Below the pieces are notes generated by a model. It was not told the origin of the DNA. It searched no databases and saw only the letters and a list, made by a program, of their open reading frames with translations. The translations under genes and the position numbers were made by a program. A stretch of DNA of 10,213 bases from Anaerobacillus sp. (GTDB taxonomy: Bacteria; Bacillota; Bacilli; Bacillales_H; Anaerobacillaceae), in assembly GCA_007120055.1 (NCBI GenBank), contig SKOL01000253.1, forward strand, positions 1 through 10,213, given 5' to 3'. The first letter of the stretch is position 1. Each line of letters starts with the position of its first letter. This document shows, piece after piece, positions 1 through 5,377 of this stretch.

Positions 1-163
1 GAGAAGAGTAATCAGAACACCGAAATGATTTTTCCTCCTAGCTCAAAAAAGAGAAGAAAAATCCAAAGCTTCAAAAGAGCATTCTGTTCTCTCTTTTACT
101 GCACACTTCCCCCATACTACGCCACACTTTCTATGGCTGTTTCATTCGTGGTAATTTTATAAT

Positions 164-300
164 AGATTAATGAATTTCATAATTCAAAATTATCATTCAA
201 TATTATCGCCATATCAAACTATATGTAGTTGCGTTAAATCGCTCGCAACTACATATAGTTTGATATGGCTCATTTTAAGTAATTATGAAATTCACTCAGA
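164..300 (+). repeat. MITE-like palindromic repeat, copy 1
   Basis: This 137-base element carries no gene. Its ends are a perfect 14-base inverted repeat, TGAATTTCATAATT at 171-184 and its complement at 281-294. Inside is a perfect 26-bp hairpin with arms at 208-233 and 244-269 and a 10-base loop. A second copy lies at 5232-5365 in opposite orientation. Both copies have the same unequal outer ends: AGATTAA before one terminal repeat, TCTGAG before the other. That shared asymmetry defines the borders. I see no clear target-site duplication. It resembles a miniature inverted-repeat transposable element or an intergenic palindromic repeat; the parent transposase is unknown. It ends about 20 bases before a possible promoter of the PilZ gene. 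Confidence 0.8.
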
Positions 301-319
301 TCCGATAAAAGAAAAACTC

Positions 320-348
320 TTGACAATTTGTTCATTTCCATGTGAAAT
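320..348 (+). promoter_or_regulatory. Candidate sigma-A promoter for the PilZ gene
   Basis: A perfect -35 TTGACA lies at 320-325. After a 17-base spacer comes TGAAAT at 343-348, which matches four of six bases of the -10 consensus. It sits 55 bases before the PilZ start codon and just beyond repeat copy 1. The -35 is strong and the -10 is mediocre. Confidence 0.45.
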
Positions 349-402
349 AAAATTATAAATAGTAAAAACTACAAGGTAGATTGTTTAAAGGTGGGAAAAT
401 GA

Positions 403-762
403 ATGAAATATAAACGCGAAGAAACGTTTCGTTATGAATTTACTAAAGAATTTAAATGCCTTTTCAAAATTATAAGTATAGATGGAGTTAAGCATGATAG
501 TAGTACTAGCGAAGGTTTAATTCTTGACCTAAGCCCTAGTGGAGTAAAGCTTTTCTCACCGTTAGATATACCTTCCGAAAAAAACATCATTTTTCAGATT
601 GAATTCATTTTAAATAAAAATACAATTAAGCTACCTGCATTAATTATTTGGAAGCGAGACGTTGGTAATGGTTTTCATTATGGGCTTCAGCATCAGGGGG
701 CAGAAGAAGATACACGTTTATTAATTGATGAATTAAAATTATATGCCAAAAATAATATTTAG
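403..762 (+). CDS. PilZ domain protein (putative c-di-GMP receptor)
   Basis: This 119-residue protein consists of little more than one PilZ domain. PilZ domains bind cyclic di-GMP through an N-terminal Arg-containing motif and a D/N-x-S-x-x-G motif. Here the second motif is clear: D42-L-S44-P-S-G47 inside ILDLSPSGVKLFS. R5 and R10, in KREETFR, are the likely arginines, spaced one residue wider than the usual RxxxR. No signal peptide or membrane segment is visible, so it should be cytoplasmic. The start is ATG 403: AAAGGTGGG at 387-395 is 7 bases upstream, whereas the nearby ATG at 399 meets a stop after four codons. The gene is monocistronic and ends before a strong terminator. The output partner (motility, exopolysaccharide or another) cannot be read from the context. 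PilZ assignment is fairly sure; c-di-GMP binding is inferred. Confidence 0.82.
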   Translation: MKYKREETFRYEFTKEFKCLFKIISIDGVKHDSSTSEGLILDLSPSGVKLFSPLDIPSEKNIIFQIEFILNKNTIKLPALIIWKRDVGNGFHYGLQHQGAEEDTRLLIDELKLYAKNNI

Positions 763-813
763 AAGAAACCCTAACACGAGCTTTCTCACTGCTAAATATT
801 ATACTAAATGAAT

Positions 814-865
814 AAAAAAGACTATTTAAAAGCTCCAACGCGGGAACTTTTGAATAGTCTTTTTT
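814..865. terminator. Bidirectional intrinsic terminator between PilZ and rhodanese genes
   Basis: Arms at 814-836 and 843-865 form a 23-bp stem with a 6-base loop (AACGCG). On either strand there is one G-T wobble and one A-C mismatch. Six A on one side and six T on the other let it work in both directions, serving the converging PilZ gene (+) and rhodanese-like gene (-). Confidence 0.9.
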
Positions 866-921
866 GTGATAGTAAAATGTAGAGTAAATATTCTTTACCG
901 ATTTGTAGTTGCCTAGTTTGG

Positions 922-1257
922 CTATTTAATTAATTGATAGCCAATTACTTTAAAGCCGTGTCCTTTTAAAAAGCGGATACTTAAATTTTTTAAAACTGGA
1001 TCCGAAGCCACAACGACAATTTCCCCTTTTGCAATTTGATTATGATGTCGTTTCAAATAAGCGTAAGGAAGGTTATATGCTCCTTGAACTGGCTTATGTG
1101 ATGCATCTTGATAATCTCTAACATCTACAACGACAACATTCTTTTCACTAGCATTATGGCAACAATCCTCCAAACTAGGTACTTGCCATACAGGAAAATG
1201 TCTTTGGTATAAATAAAACATGATAACTACTATAATAGTAAATATGAAAATATACAT
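922..1257 (-). CDS. Membrane-anchored rhodanese-like protein without the catalytic Cys
   Basis: This 111-residue protein has one N-terminal transmembrane helix (about residues 2-17) and a rhodanese fold exposed behind it. The fold is recognised from VVVVDVRDYQDA (D45, R47) and GAYNLPYAYLK (59-69), typical of single-domain rhodaneses. The active-site loop, normally CxxGxRS after the VVV strand, reads VVVASDPVLKN (81-91). The persulfide-carrying Cys is replaced by A84 or S85, so sulfur transfer by the usual chemistry is unlikely. Two adjacent cysteines (C32, C33) remain between the helix and the domain. I chose ATG 1257: AAGGTGAG (1269-1262) is 4 bases upstream of it. The longer GTG start at 1266 lies inside that Shine-Dalgarno. 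The gene has its own sigma-A-type promoter. Its role is unknown, perhaps structural or regulatory. Confidence 0.8.
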   Translation of the reverse strand: MYIFIFTIIVVIMFYLYQRHFPVWQVPSLEDCCHNASEKNVVVVDVRDYQDASHKPVQGAYNLPYAYLKRHHNQIAKGEIVVVASDPVLKNLSIRFLKGHGFKVIGYQLIK

Positions 1258-1298
1258 CGCTCTCACCTTATTGTTTAGCGTATTGTGTCATAAAAACT

Positions 1299-1327
1299 AT
1301 TATAGTAAATTCTTATCCTTTCGCCAA
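1299..1327 (-). promoter_or_regulatory. Sigma-A promoter of the rhodanese-like gene
   Basis: Read on the minus strand, -35 TTGGCG (1327-1322) and a perfect -10 TATAAT (1304-1299) are separated by exactly 17 bases. The expected start site is about 35 bases upstream of the ATG at 1257. Confidence 0.75.
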
Positions 1328-1432
1328 GAGAAATGTTTAAATTGAATATACTTTTTTCTATAAATATTAATGGTCGAGTTTCTATTTTTTAGTTCTAAGT
1401 ACCATTTGCTCGACGACTTCAGTTAAGCTTCT

Positions 1433-2221
1433 TTAACTTTTCACGGTTTCTTGTTCCGGTTTTGATCGATCAGCGTTGATGAAGTACGTTTGGACGATTC
1501 CAAACACACCCCCAACTACCCAATAAAGAGATAAAGCCGAAGGAAAGTTGATCGCAAAAAATAAAATCATCAAAGGCATTATGTTATTTAAAACCGCTAA
1601 CTGATTATTTGCGCTAGATTGTACTGCCGAAACTTTCATTTGAATAAACGTAGTTACCGCAGCTAATACCGGTAATATATAAAATGGATCAGGTGCACCT
1701 AAGTCAAACCAAAGAAACGAATGCCGTGCTATTTCCTCCGTCCTCATAATTGCGTAATAAAATGCAAGCAGTATCGGCATTTGAATTAAAACAGGAAGGC
1801 AACCACTACTTATCGGGTTAACTCCTTCTGCTTGAAACAAATTAATCATTTCTTCTTGCAACTTTTTTTGTGTTTTTTCATCTTTATCACTATACTTCTC
1901 TTTTAATTCATTTATTTTTGGTTGAAGCTGTTGCATCGCTTTCATATTTTTTGTCTGTTTTATCATTACTGGTAATAACATAACTCTTATCAAGATAGTA
2001 ACTAATATAATTGAAAACCCGTAACTATCTCCAAATATAAGAGCAGTTTTCATTAATAGCCATGAAAACGGATATACGAGAAAATGGTTAAAGAAACCTG
2101 GGCTCTCAGCAGTAATTGGTGTCGTATTCATACTACAACCTGTTAAGAAAATGACAAAAATAATGAAAATAAAACTGCAAACCCTTTTTTTACGAAAAAA
2201 TCGGCGGAGATTATCCTCCAT
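1433..2221 (-). CDS. yidC: YidC/Oxa1 family membrane protein insertase (lipoprotein type)
   Basis: This 262-residue protein inserts membrane proteins, alone or with SecYEG, from the cytoplasmic membrane. It has the Gram-positive form: a lipoprotein signal ending in the lipobox LTGC (Cys29), then a five-helix core without the large periplasmic domain of Proteobacteria. The conserved Arg of the hydrophilic groove is R79 in VTILIRVMLLP. The coiled-coil hairpin follows at about 88-130, then the signature NPISSGCLPVLIQMPI (135-150). A basic, acidic-mixed tail closes the protein. ATG 2221 has GAGGAGG (2237-2231) 9 bases upstream. It is not next to rnpA, rpmH or jag, the neighbours of spoIIIJ, so it is more likely the second paralogue (YqjG/YidC2 type). 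It lies 52 bases behind a small membrane gene with which it is probably cotranscribed. No convincing terminator follows it. Confidence 0.96.
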   Translation of the reverse strand: MEDNLRRFFRKKRVCSFIFIIFVIFLTGCSMNTTPITAESPGFFNHFLVYPFSWLLMKTALIFGDSYGFSIILVTILIRVMLLPVMIKQTKNMKAMQQLQPKINELKEKYSDKDEKTQKKLQEEMINLFQAEGVNPISSGCLPVLIQMPILLAFYYAIMRTEEIARHSFLWFDLGAPDPFYILPVLAAVTTFIQMKVSAVQSSANNQLAVLNNIMPLMILFFAINFPSALSLYWVVGGVFGIVQTYFINADRSKPEQETVKS

Positions 2222-2273
2222 ATTTCATTTCCTCCTCAAATGCATCACAAAATTAATACTACATCATTGCAAG

Positions 2274-2561
2274 TTAACGAAAGGTAGCTACATAAAAAAA
2301 CGAGATAAAAAACACTGCACAAATCCCTAATATAAACAAGCTACCATTCACCCATTTTGTTGTTGCTTTAGACTTACCACTATAAACAGCTACAACAATA
2401 TAGATAACTACGCCGATTAACATTAAAAGAATTGCATCTGTAATTGGCCCAAAAACGTTTAACTCAATATTCGTTTTTCGATAAATATCAATATTTACTA
2501 GTAAAGCCACAATCCAAGCAATAAAAAGAAATCCAGCAATACTCATCGAGACTTTTCTCAT
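2274..2561 (-). CDS. Small three-helix membrane protein upstream of yidC, function unknown
   Basis: I do not recognise this 95-residue protein. It has a short basic N-terminus (MRKVSMS) and three hydrophobic segments at about 8-24, 37-60 and 72-91. The first two are separated by a polar loop (NIDIYRKTN) and the last two by a basic loop (SGKSKATTKW). It ends in FYVATFR. The reading frame stays open upstream to 2687, but that extension runs through the terminator of the preceding operon. ATG 2561 is preceded 4 bases upstream by AAGGTAGGTGC (2576-2566), so I use it. The gene lies directly upstream of yidC on the same strand, the place of mifM in Bacillus subtilis. MifM has a single membrane segment and a hydrophilic arrest region, neither of which is seen here. 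It may be a YidC client, a partner or an unrelated neighbour. Confidence 0.7.
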   Translation of the reverse strand: MRKVSMSIAGFLFIAWIVALLVNIDIYRKTNIELNVFGPITDAILLMLIGVVIYIVVAVYSGKSKATTKWVNGSLFILGICAVFFISFFYVATFR

Positions 2562-2666
2562 TTTTGCACCTACCTTCTTGAATGTCATACTTAGTATTTT
2601 TTCCAACATCTTCAATTCCATACAAGAACATTGAAATTTATATAAAATTCGATGTTTTCTTTCCAT

Positions 2667-2709
2667 AAAAAAAGCCAAATGACACATCTATTGGTCATTT
2701 GGCTTTTTT
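2667..2709 (-). terminator. Intrinsic terminator of the two-component operon
   Basis: A perfect 16-bp stem has arms at 2668-2683 and 2694-2709 and a 10-base loop. On the minus strand it is followed by a run of seven T. It lies 76 bases past the kinase stop codon and upstream of the small membrane gene, so it separates the two transcription units. The A and T runs on both sides mean it could also act on the plus strand. Confidence 0.92.
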
Positions 2710-2785
2710 ATAAAATTTTTTCAAAGGTTGTTTTAAAAAATATCTTTACTTTTTAAACAAGTAATACTGTTTTCGAGAACAACCT

Positions 2786-4186
2786 CTAATTTATAATTTC
2801 AGAAAATGTGATTTTTACTGTCGTACCTTCGTTTTCTTTAGAAGTGAATGTTAGTTTAGCATTGTGCTTTTTTAAAATTTCCGACACAATTGATAAACCT
2901 ATTCCAGTGCCACCTTCTTTTCTTGACCTACCTTTATCGACACGATAAAATCTTTCTGTAATTTTTGGCAGTGCCTCTTTCGGAATGCCCGAACCTTCAT
3001 CTGTGATTATTAGTTCTACTTGATCCTTTTTCGTTTTTAACGTAATTTTTATTTTTTTACCTTTAGGTGTATATCTCAATGCATTATCGAGTAAATTTCC
3101 AACAACTTGCTCTAAGCGGTCTTCGTCTCCTAAAAGAATCGCATCGTGATCTAAATCTTTCATAATGATTACACCCTTTTGCCTGCAAGCTAACTCGAAA
3201 CGTTCAACGACATCTTCTATTAGTTGTGCAAAAGGAAGTGGCTGTTTTTTCATCGGATATGACTCGCCTTCTAATTGTGCTAAATCTAAAAGGTCATTTA
3301 CTAGCCGTTGCATTCGATCTGATTCTCTATTAATAGTTTGAATATACTTTTTAGGATCATCGACGACATCATCTAAAATTGCTTCAGTGTATCCTTTAAT
3401 ATAACTTAAAGGTGTTCTTAATTCATGTGAAACGTTCGACAAAAACTCTCTCTTTTTTTGCTCTTCTCGGTCTAAATTAGTTGCTAAAATATTAAACGAA
3501 TTAGCAAGGCTTCCAATTTCATCTTCACTTTTCACATTAATTCTTTGCGTAAAATCGCCGTCAGCCATTTTCTCTGAAATACCACGCATGTTTTCTAACG
3601 GTTGCGTGATATAATTCATCGTTCTTCTCACGGAATAAACAATAAATGATATTAATATTAAAATACTAATAACAATCCACATTCTTGATGCATAAAATGG
3701 TTCAAAAACTTCGACTAACATTATATAAAGAAATATAATACCTAAAAATTCGCCCTCTTCGTCGATAACAGGAACAGCAACTCCCATTATTGGCTTTTCA
3801 TAAGAAAATTGCCTTCTTACAATCTCCACTGTTTGTCCAGCTAAAAGTCGTTCACTTTCCTCTAAAGTTATTAAGCGATTCATTTCTTCACTTTCCCCTA
3901 ATAATACTTGAAGGTCGTTTGTGAATAAAACGTTGGCTTCGGCACATCTATTCATCCATTCAACTCTGCTAAGAAACATTTCCTTACTGTCATCATCATC
4001 AAAATAAAGTTCAGTTAGTAAGTCACCACGTGCGAGCAATAAATCGATTTGTTTATCCATATAAAAGCGTTCATATAAATAGTGGGTTAAAAAGCCAACT
4101 CCAACTAAACTAACTACGAGAATTGTCGTAATTAAAATCCATGTTTTTTGTCTCAATGTCATTTTATCGATATATTTACGTTTCAA
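2786..4186 (-). CDS. Sensor histidine kinase (HAMP-HisKA-HATPase), OmpR-type partner
   Basis: This 466-residue membrane sensor autophosphorylates a histidine and passes phosphate to the regulator encoded just before it. TM1 is about 16-36. An extracytoplasmic domain of about 130 residues follows (37-166), then TM2 (168-187), HAMP (188-240), HisKA with phosphoacceptor H254 in SNVSHELRTP, and an ATPase domain. The N box is NLLDN (364-368), the G1 box DEGSG (396-400) and the G2 box GGTGIGL (425-431), so the catalytic core is complete. The sensor domain ends in GVAVPVIDEEGEFLGIIFLYIML, which suggests a PDC/Cache-like fold. It also carries an acidic patch FDDDD (62-66) that could bind cations, as in PhoQ. 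The signal is unknown. The start codon overlaps the regulator's end by 11 bases, a sign of translational coupling. I cannot assign it to a named B. subtilis system. Confidence 0.93.
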   Translation of the reverse strand: MKRKYIDKMTLRQKTWILITTILVVSLVGVGFLTHYLYERFYMDKQIDLLLARGDLLTELYFDDDDSKEMFLSRVEWMNRCAEANVLFTNDLQVLLGESEEMNRLITLEESERLLAGQTVEIVRRQFSYEKPIMGVAVPVIDEEGEFLGIIFLYIMLVEVFEPFYASRMWIVISILILISFIVYSVRRTMNYITQPLENMRGISEKMADGDFTQRINVKSEDEIGSLANSFNILATNLDREEQKKREFLSNVSHELRTPLSYIKGYTEAILDDVVDDPKKYIQTINRESDRMQRLVNDLLDLAQLEGESYPMKKQPLPFAQLIEDVVERFELACRQKGVIIMKDLDHDAILLGDEDRLEQVVGNLLDNALRYTPKGKKIKITLKTKKDQVELIITDEGSGIPKEALPKITERFYRVDKGRSRKEGGTGIGLSIVSEILKKHNAKLTFTSKENEGTTVKITFSEIIN

Positions 4187-4859
4187 AACAATACCCTACC
4201 CCATATACAGTTTTCACATTCTTCCCGTAGTCTTCTAATTTATAACGCAATGTTTTTATATGGGTATCGACAGTTCTAAGTGTTCCACGATTATATTCCA
4301 TTCCCCAGACTTGATCCAATAATTGTTCGCGATCAAACACTTGATTTTTATGCTTGACGAAGAACAAAAGCAAATCATATTCCTTCCTCGTTAAATCAAT
4401 CATTTTATTATGAAGAAGTACTTTTCTAGCTTTTAAATTGATCGTTAATGCACCAATTTCTAAAAAAGACGATTCATTAGCATTAAAGCCGTATGTTCTC
4501 CTTAATATCGCTTCAATACGCACTAAAAGTTCTTTTGGGCTAAACGGTTTAACAATATAATCATCTGCGCCAATTTTCATCCCATAAATTCGATCTCTTT
4601 CGTCACTTTTAGCAGTTAGCATTATAATTGGAATATTCATTGTGGCTCTAATGCTTTGACATGTTAGAAAGCCATCTAAATTAGGCATAAGTACATCTAA
4701 TAAAATTAGGTCTACTTTTCCTTTCTCAATAATCTCCATTACTTGTAATCCATCTTCTGCTTGAATTACCGTATACCCTTCTCTTAACAAATAAGAAGAA
4801 ACAAGCTCTAACATTTCTTGTTCATCATCAGCAACTAATATTCGAAAATTATTTTTCAT
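4176..4859 (-). CDS. OmpR/PhoB family response regulator
   Basis: This 227-residue protein has an N-terminal receiver domain (about 5-118) and a C-terminal winged-helix DNA-binding domain (about 130-225). The receiver has all key residues: the acidic pair D11/D12, phosphorylated D55 in LLDVLMP, T82 in IIMLTAKS, and K104 in DDYIVKPFSP. The output domain shows the family pattern LTRKEYDLLLFF and RTVDTHIKTLRYKL, ending in TVYGVGYCFE. It is a cytoplasmic transcription factor activated by the downstream kinase. ATG 4859 is preceded by AGGAGG (rc of 4872-4877), with an AT-rich spacer. It is the first gene of a two-gene operon. Targets are unknown; autoregulation is possible given the inverted repeat upstream. 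Confidence 0.94.
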   Translation of the reverse strand: MKNNFRILVADDEQEMLELVSSYLLREGYTVIQAEDGLQVMEIIEKGKVDLILLDVLMPNLDGFLTCQSIRATMNIPIIMLTAKSDERDRIYGMKIGADDYIVKPFSPKELLVRIEAILRRTYGFNANESSFLEIGALTINLKARKVLLHNKMIDLTRKEYDLLLFFVKHKNQVFDREQLLDQVWGMEYNRGTLRTVDTHIKTLRYKLEDYGKNVKTVYGVGYCFET

Positions 4860-4958
4860 TTAAAAAAACCTCCTCAACAACCTATATACCCCTGATCCTA
4901 TTTCAATTATAAATAAAAAACTTATCGTTGGGGGAAAATTTGTTGAAATGACTAACTA

Positions 4959-4977
4959 TTGTCAAAAATTTCGACAA
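4959..4977. promoter_or_regulatory. TTGTC-N9-GACAA inverted repeat with TTGACA upstream of the response regulator
   Basis: The plus strand shows TTGTC at 4959-4963 and GACAA at 4973-4977, an imperfect palindrome. Read on the minus strand, its proximal half forms a consensus -35, TTGACA (4965-4960). No good -10 follows at 17 bases, so the promoter is uncertain. A palindrome over a -35 upstream of a regulator gene could be an operator. Confidence 0.3.
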
Positions 4978-5102
4978 AATTTTTTAGCATTATTGAAAAA
5001 TAATTCCAATGCTTTGTAGAGTAATCATTCCTCGTTTTCATACTTTCCAAGGAGCTTCAATACAAAACCTACATGACGATTTACCGTCACAACCTAATAT
5101 GG

Positions 5103-5182
5103 AAAATACGGATGATTTCCTTCACTTCGCCGTGACCTTCTTTCGAATATCAGACGCTCGTTCACGAAATCATCCGTATTTT
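5103..5182. repeat. Long imperfect hairpin with 17-bp perfect outer stem
   Basis: Arms at 5103-5119 and 5166-5182 are perfectly complementary over 17 bases. Inside, CGTGA (5131-5135) can pair with TCACG (5162-5166). The plus strand continues with a short T run, so it could terminate plus-strand transcripts, but no gene on that strand ends here. It lies in the gap between the response regulator and hemAT. The open frame through it (5009-5191) is a by-product of the repeat. It may be a dispersed intergenic repeat or encode a structured RNA. Confidence 0.6.
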
Positions 5183-5185
5183 TTC

Positions 5186-5231
5186 ATATAAAAATGAGCT
5201 TATAGAAACAAATTATGCTTCCATAAACTCA
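5186..5231 (-). terminator. Intrinsic terminator of hemAT
   Basis: On the minus strand, bases 5231-5217 and 5209-5195 form a 15-bp stem with three G-U wobbles and a 7-base loop, followed by TTTTTATAT. The same fold on the plus strand would have three mismatches, so it is oriented for hemAT. It lies 146 bases beyond the hemAT stop codon because repeat copy 2 sits between. Confidence 0.8.
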
Positions 5232-5365
5232 TCTGAGTGATTTTCATAATTCCCTAAACCAAGTCATATCAAACTATATGAAAACTATATGTAGTTGAGA
5301 GAGTCTTAAGCAACTACATATAGATACTTAATGTCGATAATATTAATTATGAAATTCATTAATCT
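5232..5365 (-). repeat. MITE-like palindromic repeat, copy 2 (inverted relative to copy 1)
   Basis: This 134-base element is the reverse complement of copy 1 at 164-300. It shares the same outer ends (AGATTAATGAATTTCATAATT-type end at 5365; TCTGAGTGA-type end at 5232) and the central hairpin sequence. It differs by lacking about 14 bases near one end, by a short duplicated ACTATATG block in the hairpin arm, and by one substitution in a terminal repeat. Its best internal stem is 13 bp (5285-5297 with 5311-5323). It lies between the hemAT stop codon and the hemAT terminator and abuts the terminator stem. Confidence 0.78.
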
Positions 5366-5377
5366 ACTTTTGTGTTA

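Noticed and set aside
18..39. AGGAGG on the minus strand near the left edge (34-39), suggesting a gene start
   Set aside because: The GTG behind it meets TGA after one more codon, and no ATG or TTG fits before the window ends. A gene starting with a rare codon or beyond a sequence error cannot be excluded.
170..358. 62-codon open frame on the plus strand
   Set aside because: It reads straight through the palindromic repeat copy 1, has no ribosome binding site and gives a low-complexity, non-protein-like translation.
1258..1266. GTG start at 1266 for the membrane rhodanese-like gene
   Set aside because: The GTG is part of the AAGGTGAG Shine-Dalgarno that serves ATG 1257, and nothing upstream of it resembles a binding site.
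1373..1414. GTCGAG/CTCGAC inverted repeat between yidC and the rhodanese-like gene as a yidC terminator
   Set aside because: The arms are only six bases, the loop is about 30 bases and no T run follows on the minus strand.
2274..2561. Identification of the small gene as mifM
   Set aside because: Position and length (95 codons) fit, but it has three membrane helices and no hydrophilic arrest region, so the name is not justified.
2562..2687. N-terminal extension of the small membrane protein
   Set aside because: The first codons overlap the kinase operon terminator (2667-2709) and no ribosome binding site precedes them. ATG 2561 has a good one.
2725..2785. AGGTTGTT/AACAACCT inverted repeat just past the kinase gene
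   Set aside because: Eight-base arms are 45 bases apart without a T run. The perfect stem at 2667-2709 is the better terminator; this may only add mRNA structure.
5009..5191. 60-codon open frame on the plus strand
   Set aside because: It is made largely of the 17-bp inverted repeat and its loop. There is no Shine-Dalgarno before the ATG and no recognisable family.
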